Of a DNA stretch of 36,804 nucleotides, positions 18,335-25,961 are shown in pieces. The first letter of the stretch is position 1. The number at the start of each line of letters is the position of its first letter. The translations under genes and the position numbers were made by a program. The notes below the pieces were generated by a model. The model saw only the letters and a program-made list of their open reading frames with translations, did not search any database and had not been told where the DNA came from. Source of the DNA: Kordiimonas sp. (GTDB taxonomy: Bacteria; Pseudomonadota; Alphaproteobacteria; Sphingomonadales; Emcibacteraceae); the NCBI GenBank assembly GCA_002700365.1, contig PADB01000010.1:137277-174080 (forward strand), in the 5' to 3' direction.

Positions 18335-20161
18335 TTACGCGACCTTTTCCCCGAATTGTAGTTCCGCCAGGCGGGCATAAAGGCCCCCTTGACTTAACAA
18401 CTCATCATGGTTGCCACTGGCCACCAGTTGCCCCTGTTCCAATACCATAATACGTCCCGCCTGCAAAACTGTTGCCAGCCGGTGCGCAATGACCAATGTC
18501 GTGCGCCCTTCCATTAAATGATCCAGCGCTTTTTGCACTAGCTTTTCACTTTCCGCATCTAAAGCCGATGTGGCCTCGTCCAATAACAGTATGGGCGCAT
18601 CCCGTAAAATCGCCCGCGCAATAGCGATACGTTGTCGTTGGCCACCGGAAAGCCTTGTTCCCCTTTCCCCAAGGTATGTCTGATAACCATCTGGTAAACG
18701 GTCAACAAATTCATCCACAAGAGCAGCCTTCGCCGCTGCACGCACCTCTTCATCGCTGGCATCCAAACGCCCATAACGGATATTTTCTTCAACACTCGCC
18801 GCGAAAATAACAGTTTCCTGGGGCACAATGGCAATGCGTGTCCGCACATGATGAGGAACAGCTTTTTTAATATTAATCCCATCGATTCTGATCTCACCCG
18901 CGTCAGGGTCATAAAACCGCTGCAACAACTGAAACATCGTTGACTTCCCAGCACCTGACGGCCCTACCACTGCCACCGTCTCTCCCGGCTCTATGGTAAG
19001 GCTTAATTTATTCAACGCGGCCTGCGCTGGCCGGGACGGGTAATGAAACACCACCTGATCGAATTCAATACGGCCACGGGGCGGTTCTGGCATCTCTATC
19101 GGTTTTTCCGGGGCTTCAATCTGTGGTGGTGTATTTATTAACTCAATACAACGCGATGCCGCCCCCGCCGCCCGTTGTAATTCACCGTACACCTCCGACA
19201 ATGACCCTACGGTACCGGCTACTAGAACCGCATAGAAAAGAAAGGCTGCTAACTGCCCCCCTGACATCACGCCGTTAATGACATCTGTGGCCCCAACCCA
19301 TAAAACAAAGTCTATCGCCCCGAAAATCAGCAAGATCACAATAGCAGTCAGCCATGCCCGCGCGCGGATACGTTCCACAGCCACAGCAAAACTTTTTTCC
19401 ACAGCCCCGCCAAAGCGGTTCTTCTCATGACTTTCCTGCGTAAAAGATTGTACCGTCTGAACCGCACCGATGACTTCGGTTGCCTGTGCACTGACATCGG
19501 CAATGCGATCCTGCGTTTCTCTGGACAACGCACGCACACGCCGCCCAAAAAAGATGATCGGTACGATAACAATGGGAACACCCAAAAAGACCAGCCCCAT
19601 CAGCTTTGCGCTGGTCACACCCATCATAATAACGGCCCCCACCAGCATAATCAGATTACGCAATGCAACGGAAACTGTTGCGCCTACGACCGATTGTATC
19701 AGGGTCGTATCCGTGGTCAGCCGTGAGACAATATCGCCAGATATATTTTTTTCGAAAAATTCCGGGCTGAGGGACATAATTTTCGTAAAAACCGCAGCCC
19801 GCACTTCGGCTACAACCCGCTCTCCCAGCCATGACACCAGATAATAACGCCCATAAGTGGCCAGGGCCAATACCACCGCCACCCCCATCAAGGCGGCAAA
19901 GTATAAATCAATGCTGCTGTTATTTTCCGCCGAAAACCCCAGATCGATCATAAAACGTAGTGCCTGCCCTATGCCTAAGGTCGCCGCTGCCGCCGTCACA
20001 AGAGAAATGAGGGCGAACGTCATGACAGCTTTATGGCGGGACAGATATGTCCACAAAAGTGTCAGTTCTTTGATGTTTTTTTTCGGAGCTTCATCAGGTA
20101 ATTTTCCCCGCTTTTTTTTATCACGACGGTCGGAATTTTGTGCCATTTTATCCATACCCAT
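18335..20161 (-). CDS. ABC-B type exporter (MsbA-like), fused permease and ATPase
   Basis: This 608-residue half-transporter has an exporter-type membrane domain of six helices (about residues 50-330) and an ATPase domain with Walker [11 protein letters not shown] near 398-407, signature [16 protein letters not shown], Walker [13 protein letters not shown] and the H-loop VIAHRLATV. The basic N-terminus ([10 protein letters not shown]) is cytoplasmic. The substrate cannot be read from sequence; MsbA-like lipid export is one option. The ATG at 20159-20161 has AAGGG nine bases upstream, and that site lies inside a leader hairpin. It is divergent from rpmE; I recall the ABC exporter, rpmE and DUF1465 grouping from other alphaproteobacteria. 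Confidence 0.9.
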   Translation of the reverse strand: MGMDKMAQNSDRRDKKKRGKLPDEAPKKNIKELTLLWTYLSRHKAVMTFALISLVTAAAATLGIGQALRFMIDLGFSAENNSSIDLYFAALMGVAVVLALATYGRYYLVSWLGERVVAEVRAAVFTKIMSLSPEFFEKNISGDIVSRLTTDTTLIQSVVGATVSVALRNLIMLVGAVIMMGVTSAKLMGLVFLGVPIVIVPIIFFGRRVRALSRETQDRIADVSAQATEVIGAVQTVQSFTQESHEKNRFGGAVEKSFAVAVERIRARAWLTAIVILLIFGAIDFVLWVGATDVINGVMSGGQLAAFLFYAVLVAGTVGSLSEVYGELQRAAGAASRCIELINTPPQIEAPEKPIEMPEPPRGRIEFDQVVFHYPSRPAQAALNKLSLTIEPGETVAVVGPSGAGKSTMFQLLQRFYDPDAGEIRIDGINIKKAVPHHVRTRIAIVPQETVIFAASVEENIRYGRLDASDEEVRAAAKAALVDEFVDRLPDGYQTYLGERGTRLSGGQRQRIAIARAILRDAPILLLDEATSALDAESEKLVQKALDHLMEGRTTLVIAHRLATVLQAGRIMVLEQGQLVASGNHDELLSQGGLYARLAELQFGEKVA

Positions 20162-20167
20162 TAAACG

Positions 20168-20199
20168 ATACCCTTCCGCAGGGTATAGCAGCCCTATAC
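20168..20199 (-). promoter_or_regulatory. Two mutually exclusive leader hairpins upstream of the ABC exporter gene
   Basis: On the minus strand, hairpin A pairs GTATAG with CTATAC (20194-20199 and 20183-20188, loop of five). Hairpin B pairs ATACCC with GGGTAT (20181-20186 and 20168-20173, loop of seven). They share 20183-20186, so only one can form at a time. The 3' arm and loop of hairpin B contain the AAGGG ribosome site (20171-20175) of the exporter gene. Hairpin B would mask it and hairpin A, formed first, would free it. Confidence 0.4.
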
Positions 20200-20249
20200 G
20201 CTGGCGACAACTTTACAATAACCCATACAAAAAAGGCAGAGATTCACGC

Positions 20250-20279
20250 TTGCCAAACAAGAGAAAGCTGTTATATAAG
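20250..20279 (+). promoter_or_regulatory. Predicted sigma-70 type promoter of rpmE
   Basis: A -35 TTGCCA at 20250-20255 and a -10 TATAAG at 20274-20279 are separated by 18 bases, 28 bases before the rpmE ATG. Both differ from consensus at one or two positions. Confidence 0.55.
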
Positions 20280-20307
20280 GCCCCATATTTTTTCCGGAGA
20301 GAGTACA

Positions 20308-20538
20308 ATGAAAGACGGCATTCATCCTGACTACCACAGCATCAACGTCGTGATGACTGATGGGACAAGTTATCAAACCCATTCCACATGGGGCAAGGAA
20401 GGCGATACGCTGACTCTGGAAATCGACCCGAAAGTACATCCGGCATGGACCGGCGGTAACCAACGCATTCTGAATGCGGGCGGTCGTGTTGCCCAGTTTA
20501 ACAAGCGTTTCGGTAACTTCTCACTGACTAAAAAATAA
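20308..20538 (+). CDS. rpmE: 50S ribosomal protein L31 (zinc-free form)
   Basis: L31 is a small protein of the large ribosomal subunit bridging to the 30S head. The 76-residue product has [30 protein letters not shown], the L31 signature HPAWTGG and a C-terminal [12 protein letters not shown]. It contains no cysteine, so it lacks the CxxC zinc site of the C+ form. This length and sequence are typical of alphaproteobacterial L31. GGAGAG lies eight bases before the ATG. A strong terminator follows 38 bases after the stop. Confidence 0.96.
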   Translation: MKDGIHPDYHSINVVMTDGTSYQTHSTWGKEGDTLTLEIDPKVHPAWTGGNQRILNAGGRVAQFNKRFGNFSLTKK

Positions 20539-20575
20539 TCTGATTGGGCGATAGCCCTTCATCAGGCACAAAAAC

Positions 20576-20605
20576 AAAAACGCCTCTATAAAGAGGCGTT
20601 TTTTT
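20576..20605 (+). terminator. Rho-independent terminator after rpmE
   Basis: Stem ACGCCTCT (20580-20587) pairs perfectly with AGAGGCGT (20592-20599) around an ATAA loop, followed by seven T. The A-run before the stem makes it usable in both directions, so it may also stop the convergent rcdA transcript. Confidence 0.92.
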
Positions 20606-20669
20606 GTGGCTTCACGCTATGCTATCCTCGAACCCGTAATCCTCACGCATAAGGCCTAGTTTATCTAGA

Positions 20670-21176
20670 TCACAGCCTGTTTCCTAAATGCCGCAGCAAA
20701 TGATGCACCGGGTTTTTCCCTTCTTTGTATCGCATTAATAAATGATCTTCCATGCGGGCAATACGTTCGAATAGATCTCTGACCCGGTATTGATAAACCT
20801 TGAAATGTTCCGGCAGCTGGTCTGCCCCATCGGACGGCGGGGCAAGACATATTTCACGTGCCCCCAACAGTTTATCATCTTCCATAGACTCTTCTGTGCT
20901 GATTTCACCACGATTTTCAGCCAATCGTACCATAAGCCACGATACGACAAGCATCAAAGCAGATGTCATACGCATGCTTTCCACCGAATAGGCCATATTT
21001 ATTTTTTTATCAGTGCTGATTTCCGGTGTTTTTCCGGCATTCTTCAGATATGCCGCGATCTCCACGACTAGGGCCATGGCCTCCTGATAGGTCCGCTCCA
21101 AAAACCGCGGATCACTAATATTTTCACCATCCACCGACACCCGAACATTTTCCTCTAAAGCTACAGTTTGCCTCAT
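20670..21176 (-). CDS. rcdA: RcdA-like protein (DUF1465)
   Basis: This 168-residue helical protein belongs to DUF1465, the family of Caulobacter RcdA, an adaptor that helps ClpXP degrade CtrA and other cell-cycle proteins. Visible features are FLERTYQEAMALVVEIAAYL, a central hydrophobic helix YSVESMRMTSALMLVVSWLM followed by AEN, and a C-terminal DLFERIARMEDHLLMRY stretch. I start at the ATG at 21174-21176; the frame also opens at a TTG four codons earlier. The family call is from memory of the pattern, so family is more certain than RcdA function. It converges with rpmE and is divergent from hsp20. Confidence 0.75.
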   Translation of the reverse strand: MRQTVALEENVRVSVDGENISDPRFLERTYQEAMALVVEIAAYLKNAGKTPEISTDKKINMAYSVESMRMTSALMLVVSWLMVRLAENRGEISTEESMEDDKLLGAREICLAPPSDGADQLPEHFKVYQYRVRDLFERIARMEDHLLMRYKEGKNPVHHLLRHLGNRL

Positions 21177-21230
21177 TTTTACAAACAATTCTTAAGATTT
21201 CTAAAACTGTTTTTTCGTTTCTCTTTTCCC

Positions 21231-21258
21231 CTTGAAACAGCAAAAAACAACGCCATCT
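21231..21258 (+). promoter_or_regulatory. Sigma-32 heat-shock promoter of hsp20
   Basis: CTTGAAA at 21231-21237 is a perfect -35 for RpoH and CGCCATCT at 21251-21258 matches the -10 consensus CCCCATNT with one mismatch. The spacer is 13 bases, within the RpoH range. Transcription would begin near 21265, giving a leader of about 115 nt. Confidence 0.85.
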
Positions 21259-21263
21259 AAAAA

Positions 21264-21379
21264 CTATGGGAGGCCATAATGGCTCCCTGTAATGACAGTC
21301 TGCCCATAGACATTGCCCAATATTACTGTTCTGGCAATGCGGGAGAAACCATATATCGCTTAACGAAAGGATATATCCT
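21264..21379 (+). promoter_or_regulatory. ROSE-type RNA thermometer in the hsp20 leader
   Basis: The leader folds into successive hairpins: GGGA-GCCA/TGGC-TCCC (21268-21287, bulged G at 21272), CATTGCC/GGCAATG (21311-21317 with 21333-21339), and a final hairpin at 21351-21376 just before the ATG. In the last one ATATATC-CTT pairs with AAG-GATATAT, leaving G21358 bulged. The UCGCU (21356-21360) fits the ROSE motif UYGCU opposite the AAGGA ribosome site (21367-21371). ROSE elements block translation of small heat-shock genes at low temperature and open on heating. A competing pair, CTATGGG/CCCATAG (21264-21270 with 21303-21309), also exists. Confidence 0.85.
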
Positions 21380-21844
21380 ATGAGAACACTCGACTTATCA
21401 CCCCTACTTCGCTCTTCTGTAGGCTTCGACCAACTCAACCGATTGTTTGATACCGTCAATGCTAAAGAAGAAGTCGCCTATCCCCCCTATAATATCGAAA
21501 AACTCAGTGAAAACGATTATCGCATCACAATGGCTCTTGCGGGCTTCTCCACTGATGAACTGGATATTTCACTGAATGACGGTGTCCTTATTATTGCCGG
21601 TAAGGCAAAAGAGGATAATGACACTGAAAGCCACTTCATCCACCGTGGCATTGCAAAACGCGCCTTTGAACGCCATTTCAAATTGGCGGAAACCATTCGT
21701 GTACAAGGAGCAAACTTTGAAAATGGCCTCCTGAACATCGAATTGAAGCGGGAAATCCCCGAACATATGAAACCACGGCAAATTGAAATTGATACCGCAG
21801 CAGGCCCGCAAAAAATAACCGATGCAAATGAAAGTGCCGCCTAG
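21380..21844 (+). CDS. Small heat-shock protein, Hsp20/IbpA family
   Basis: This 154-residue ATP-independent holdase chaperone binds unfolding proteins in the cytoplasm. The N-terminal arm has LLRSSVGFDQLNRLFD and PPYNIEKLSENDYRITMALAGF, close to class A IbpA proteins. The alpha-crystallin domain spans about residues 35-130, with ELDISLNDGVLIIAGK, FIHRGIAKRAFERHFKL and the AxxxNGLL-like ANFENGLLNIELKREIPE. The gene is controlled twice for heat: a sigma-32 promoter and a ROSE leader. A strong terminator follows. Confidence 0.95.
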   Translation: MRTLDLSPLLRSSVGFDQLNRLFDTVNAKEEVAYPPYNIEKLSENDYRITMALAGFSTDELDISLNDGVLIIAGKAKEDNDTESHFIHRGIAKRAFERHFKLAETIRVQGANFENGLLNIELKREIPEHMKPRQIEIDTAAGPQKITDANESAA

Positions 21845-21911
21845 AGAGGTATACTAGACAGTATACAGGCATGCGTGATTAAAAAATGACGCAGACGCCA
21901 GGCCAATGAGC

Positions 21912-21948
21912 AAATATGGGTTGCCGAAATGGCAGCCCATATTTTTTT
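21912..21948 (+). terminator. Rho-independent terminator after hsp20
   Basis: A 14-bp stem, AAATATGGGTTGCC (21912-21925) with GGCAGCCCATATTT (21931-21944), has one G-U pair and a GAAAT loop, and runs into a T-tract. Confidence 0.93.
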
Positions 21949-21959
21949 ACAATACTAAC

Positions 21960-22070
21960 CACGTAAATTTTCAGAAGAAGGGCCGCAAAAAGCGGCCCAG
22001 TTTAGGAGACGTCAACATGGTATTCAGATCGAGAAACGACCTGATATCAGTTTACGTGTCCTCCGCTTAA
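21960..22070 (+). other. Structured intergenic element with possible 17-codon ORF
   Basis: Arms CACGTAAA (21960-21967) and TTTACGTG (22051-22058) enclose a perfect 7-bp hairpin, GGGCCGC-AAAAA-GCGGCCC (21980-21998), and a palindrome CTGATATCAG (22041-22050). Between them AGGAG is followed nine bases later by an ATG (22017) opening MVFRSRNDLISVYVSSA and a TAA at 22068-22070. It could be a small RNA, a tiny gene, or on the minus strand the terminator of the DUF1192 gene (the hairpin is followed there by TTCTTCT). I cannot choose between these. Confidence 0.3.
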
Positions 22071-22109
22071 AGAAGCTTTAAAACTAGATAAAATTATTAA
22101 TTACACCAT

Positions 22110-22301
22110 TTAACTCTTAAATAGTGTCTCAGCCGCCGCCCGCACATCGTTCTTGTCTTCAATAGCCTGTTCTGCGCGCGCAATTTCATGACGCAGAATA
22201 GTAATTCTCTCGGCCAGCATTTCCAACGACATAACTTCAAGGTCTTCAGCAACCAACTGCTTTAATACAGACCCCAACGGGGCAACATCTTCTTCATCCA
22301 T
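22110..22301 (-). CDS. DUF1192 family small protein
   Basis: This 63-residue acidic, helical protein fits the short alphaproteobacterial DUF1192 family: an N-terminal MDEEDVAPLG, a central DLEVMSLEMLAERITILRHE and a helical C-terminus. The function is unknown; the helix from about residue 20 to 58 looks like a coiled coil. It is divergent from the quinone oxidoreductase gene, with two inverted repeats between them. Confidence 0.8.
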   Translation of the reverse strand: MDEEDVAPLGSVLKQLVAEDLEVMSLEMLAERITILRHEIARAEQAIEDKNDVRAAAETLFKS

Positions 22302-22324
22302 AGACTGTCTTACTCTCTTTTCAA

Positions 22325-22404
22325 ATCATCTGCATTATGCGCTTTCATCTCGGCATCAGCAGATGATACGCTATGACATTATCTTTATAACATATGTCAT
22401 AGCG
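22325..22404. repeat. Two adjacent inverted repeats in the DUF1192/oxidoreductase intergenic region
   Basis: The first has perfect 9-bp arms ATCATCTGC (22325-22333) and GCAGATGAT (22359-22367). One base later the second has perfect 11-bp arms CGCTATGACAT (22369-22379) and ATGTCATAGCG (22394-22404) with a 14-base spacer. Both lie in the divergent promoter region and could be operators or transcript hairpins. I cannot name a regulator. Confidence 0.6.
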
Positions 22405-22476
22405 CGGCCTGCATCTAGTGGGTATCGCCCCCATTATACAAACGCCGTTTCTGAAAACACATAGAGATCCTTCATT

Positions 22477-23478
22477 ATGTCCTTTGATATTACCCCTTCT
22501 ATGCAGGCTATCGAAATTAAAGAATTCGGCGGCCCGGACGTCCTCACCACTACAACGCGACCAACACCCACCCCCTCTCGCCATGAAGTACTTATTGCCG
22601 TTAAGGCCGCCGGCGTAAACCGTCCTGACTGTGTGCAGCGGCAGGGCCTTTATCCGGCACCTCCCGGTGCGTCGGATATTCCGGGACTGGAAATTGCCGG
22701 ACGCATTGTCGCGGTTGGGAACGCCGTCCAGCACCTAAAACCCGGTGATGACGTCTGCGCGCTTGTAACAGGGGGGGGATATGCAGAATATTGTTTGGCA
22801 GATGCCCGCCTCTGCCTGCCAATCCCGGATGGACTCACCATGGCCGAGGCCGCCGCATTACCAGAAACTTATTTCACGGTATGGAGTAATGTCTTTGACC
22901 GCGGCGGGCTCAAGGCCGGTGAACATTTTCTCGTTCATGGTGGCACCTCCGGCATTGGCACCACCGCCATACAATTAGCCAAACATTTTGGAGCCATAGT
23001 TTACACCACAGCAGGCAATGATGAAAAATGCCAACGATGTCTGGAGTTGGGAGCCGATATGGCCATCAATTATAAGACAGAAAATTTTGTCGATGTGCTG
23101 AAAGAAAAAACCGATAAAAAAGGAATGAATCTAATTCTAGATATGGTTGGTGCAAAATATACCGCCGCCAACCTTAAATCTCTCGGATATGACGGCCGGT
23201 TGGTACAGATAGCGGTTATGACAGGCATTAAAGCTGAAATTGATATTGGGCTCATCATGCGTCGACGCCTCACTTTTACGGGGTCGACTTTGCGGCCACG
23301 GGACATAGACTTCAAAGCAGCCATTGCGGAGAACCTGCGAAAACATGTATGGCCGCTTATCGAACAGGGCCGGGTTGCGCCTGTAATGGACCAGCAATTT
23401 CCCTTAACACGTGCGGGGGACGCTCATGCCCGCATGGAAAGCAGTAAACATATCGGCAAAATCATCCTCACGACCTGA
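22477..23478 (+). CDS. Zinc-free NAD(P)H:quinone oxidoreductase (PIG3-like MDR family)
   Basis: This 333-residue medium-chain reductase has an N-terminal GroES-like domain (KEFGGPDVLTT, VNRPDCVQRQGLYPAPPGAS, the last a hallmark of the PIG3/TP53I3 group) and a Rossmann domain with VHGGTSGIGTTAIQLAKHFG near residues 150-170. The catalytic zinc ligands of alcohol dehydrogenases are missing, as expected. It probably reduces quinones with NADPH in the cytosol. The start at 22477 gives nine residues before the core; an ATG at 22501 (MQAIEIKEFGG) fits the family start and may be the true one, though neither has a strong ribosome site. Confidence 0.9.
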   Translation: MSFDITPSMQAIEIKEFGGPDVLTTTTRPTPTPSRHEVLIAVKAAGVNRPDCVQRQGLYPAPPGASDIPGLEIAGRIVAVGNAVQHLKPGDDVCALVTGGGYAEYCLADARLCLPIPDGLTMAEAAALPETYFTVWSNVFDRGGLKAGEHFLVHGGTSGIGTTAIQLAKHFGAIVYTTAGNDEKCQRCLELGADMAINYKTENFVDVLKEKTDKKGMNLILDMVGAKYTAANLKSLGYDGRLVQIAVMTGIKAEIDIGLIMRRRLTFTGSTLRPRDIDFKAAIAENLRKHVWPLIEQGRVAPVMDQQFPLTRAGDAHARMESSKHIGKIILTT

Positions 23479-23505
23479 CCGCTATACTGGCCTAATAACC
23501 GCATT

Positions 23506-23537
23506 AAAAAAGCAGCGCTTTTAAAGCGCTGCTTTTT
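23506..23537. terminator. Bidirectional terminator
   Basis: A near-perfect palindrome pairs AAAAAGCAGCGC (23507-23518) with GCGCTGCTTTTT (23526-23537), with A- and T-runs at the ends. It lies between the converging oxidoreductase and chemoreceptor genes and can serve both. Confidence 0.92.
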
Positions 23538-23560
23538 CTTAATTATATTACATATGGACT

Positions 23561-25777
23561 TTATGCTGCCCGAATATTTGTCAGGAAGCTTTCCAGTTGC
23601 TCCCGCAGGCTTTGCGATTGCGATGTCAGCATCTGTGCGGATGTCAACACGCTGGTCGCTGCCGTCCCGGTTTCTGTGGCTGCAGTGTTCACAGTAGCGA
23701 TATTTGAATTCACCTCCTGTGTACCGGCAGCTACTTCTGATACATTCCGCGCAATCTCATGCGTAGAGGCATCTTGTTGTTCAACCGCAGAGGCAATAGA
23801 AACAGCCGTTTCATCAATTTGATTAATCACTGTTTCAATACTGGAAATTGCACTCACAGCTTTGGCAGTTGCATCCTGCATACCACCGACTTGTGTTGTA
23901 ATTTCTTCCGTTGCTGTTGCCGTCTGGCTCGCCAGGTTCTTCACTTCGGAGGCGACAACGGCAAAGCCCTTACCCGCCTCCCCGGCACGTGCTGCTTCAA
24001 TAGTAGCATTCAGCGCCAGCAGATTAGTCTGCTCCGCAATATCGTTAATCAAATTAACGACATCACCGATTTTCTGTGCGGCATTTACCAATCCCTTAAT
24101 CTCACCACCGGCGCGTTCCGTTTCCTGTACGGCATTGCGGGCATGATTACTGGACAGGGCCACCTGACCACTGATTTCCTTCACAGAAACAGAAAGTTCT
24201 TCTGCCGCACTTGCAACCATTTGAACATTTGAACTCGCCTGTTCTGAAACTGTCGCCACAACGGCTGACTGACGACTGGTGTCATCAGCAACTGTTGCCA
24301 TGCTGCGTGCGGATGTTTCCATCTCATTTGCCGCAGCGGATACCGCTTCGACAACCTGCATGACGGACGCTTCGAAGTCATTTGCCAAGGCCAGCATTTC
24401 CTGACGGCGCTCCTCACGGGCTTTTTCTTCACGTTCCTGATTACGGAGACGTTGCTCTTCTTCTTCGGCGCGGCGTGCTTCCGCCATTTCTTCATCGCGT
24501 TTGCGTTGTACTTCTTCCGCTTTGCGCTGTTCTTCTTCAAGGCGGATTTTTTCAATCGATGCTTCTTTAAAGACTTGTAAGGCCTTAGCCATTTGGCCGA
24601 TTTCATCTTTGCGGTTTGCGCCCTGAACTTCTACATCCAGGTTCCCGCCAGCAATCACATCCATCGTATCACCCAAATCCTGCAGTGGGCGAACAACACG
24701 GAACGCCACCAACCAGATGGATGCAGCACCGATCACCAATGCCACGACTAAGGTTGCGATCTCAATGATTAGCTGGCTGGTTGCGCTTTCTGCCGCATTC
24801 AGGGCAATTTTGCGTGTTTCTTCACCCGCCGCCTGACTTAACGCCTGCAATGTTTGTGTGGCGGCCGATGCTTGCTTAACCCATTCATCAGCAGACACGC
24901 TATAAGGCTCTTCCGCCTGTGCAGCCGCATAAACATCTTCGCGCAATATCGCATATTCACCGAAGAAATTATCATTTACCGCTTCACTTAACTTCTTCAA
25001 ATGAGCTGGCGTTCCTTCAGCTTCGATCATATTTTTTGCATTTTCCCAGCTGGCTTCAATACGGCCTGCATAGGTAGAAAGCTTCTGCATCATCAAACCA
25101 GATAAATGACGGTCCCGGGCAATGTATTTACCGATTTCTGCCCATTCTTTATCTGCATATTCGCTGACAACCCAGAGATTATGGTTCAAATGCTCATATT
25201 TCGTAATCTGCGCATTAGAAATGTCTGTTTCTAATTCCAGAACCTGTCGCATATCCTGTGTTGCCATGATGAGGTTAGACGCTGCACTGAAGAATTTGCG
25301 ATCAATACGATTGGCGCGCTCCCCGATTGTTGTTTCAATGGCTTCATCAACAGTAGACTGAAGGTTGGTATATTGTTCAAACTTAGCTTTCAGCAATTTG
25401 ACAAACTTTTCTTTACGCTGAAATTCTAACCCATCTAGCTCTGAAAGCGCGATCTTGTAGGCTTTTGTCCCCTGCTCCCGTGCCTCTGCAGCCTTCTTTT
25501 TCATTATGGCATCAGCTGGTGCGTCATTACCTAACGCCGTATTAATAACACCGCGTTCAACAGAAAAATTACGCGCGGCAACCAAAAGGTTCTCCGCGAT
25601 ATCATTCACTAAAACAATCCTGTTTGCCTCAGCCCGTTGGTCGGCGGCATTAAAGGCAGATGTAATACTAAATCCCATCACAGCAAGCACTAACACACCC
25701 ACAATCGCAAAAAGTGAATTACGGATTGTAAATAGTCCTGCTGCTTTCGCGTTTGACTGCATCTTCATATATGACAT
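23561..25777 (-). CDS. Methyl-accepting chemotaxis protein
   Basis: This 738-residue transmembrane chemoreceptor has a first helix near residues 16-38, a periplasmic, mostly helical sensing domain of about 290 residues of unknown ligand, a second helix near 334-355 (LIIEIATLVVALVIGAASIW) and a HAMP domain (PLQDLGDTMDVIAGGNLDVE). A charged coiled coil of about 55 Glu/Arg/Lys-rich residues comes next, then the signalling domain with the tip AEQTNLLALNATIEAARAGE followed by AGKGFAVVASEV, which contacts CheA and CheW. There is no C-terminal NWETF-type CheR tether. I start at the ATG at 25775-25777 with CAGGGG upstream; the frame also opens at a TTG 14 codons earlier. No che genes are nearby. Confidence 0.93.
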   Translation of the reverse strand: MSYMKMQSNAKAAGLFTIRNSLFAIVGVLVLAVMGFSITSAFNAADQRAEANRIVLVNDIAENLLVAARNFSVERGVINTALGNDAPADAIMKKKAAEAREQGTKAYKIALSELDGLEFQRKEKFVKLLKAKFEQYTNLQSTVDEAIETTIGERANRIDRKFFSAASNLIMATQDMRQVLELETDISNAQITKYEHLNHNLWVVSEYADKEWAEIGKYIARDRHLSGLMMQKLSTYAGRIEASWENAKNMIEAEGTPAHLKKLSEAVNDNFFGEYAILREDVYAAAQAEEPYSVSADEWVKQASAATQTLQALSQAAGEETRKIALNAAESATSQLIIEIATLVVALVIGAASIWLVAFRVVRPLQDLGDTMDVIAGGNLDVEVQGANRKDEIGQMAKALQVFKEASIEKIRLEEEQRKAEEVQRKRDEEMAEARRAEEEEQRLRNQEREEKAREERRQEMLALANDFEASVMQVVEAVSAAANEMETSARSMATVADDTSRQSAVVATVSEQASSNVQMVASAAEELSVSVKEISGQVALSSNHARNAVQETERAGGEIKGLVNAAQKIGDVVNLINDIAEQTNLLALNATIEAARAGEAGKGFAVVASEVKNLASQTATATEEITTQVGGMQDATAKAVSAISSIETVINQIDETAVSIASAVEQQDASTHEIARNVSEVAAGTQEVNSNIATVNTAATETGTAATSVLTSAQMLTSQSQSLREQLESFLTNIRAA

Positions 25778-25907
25778 GGGTAGAAGCCCCTGATTTTTAT
25801 TATCAATAATCACGTCCAAATTCCCTATCTATGGCACTACACCATGGTCGGGAAAGCTATTGGGGCCACCTTACATCTATAAAATTGAAAATATCGTTAA
25901 TGGCTTA

Positions 25908-25922
25908 TATGTGTGACACATA
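25908..25922. promoter_or_regulatory. Operator-like inverted repeat upstream of the chemoreceptor gene
   Basis: TATGTGT-G-ACACATA is a perfect 7-bp inverted repeat around one base, about 130 bases upstream of the chemoreceptor start and 39 bases after the end of the HerA-like gene. It looks like a dimeric repressor or activator site, but no regulator can be named. Confidence 0.35.
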
Positions 25923-25961
25923 AAGTTTGTCGTGACGGCATTAAATAGGCGCGGTCGGGGA

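Noticed and set aside
19427-19844. Long plus-strand frames opposite the ABC exporter gene.
   Set aside because: They are shadows of the exporter's coding strand; the minus-strand product has full ABC motifs.
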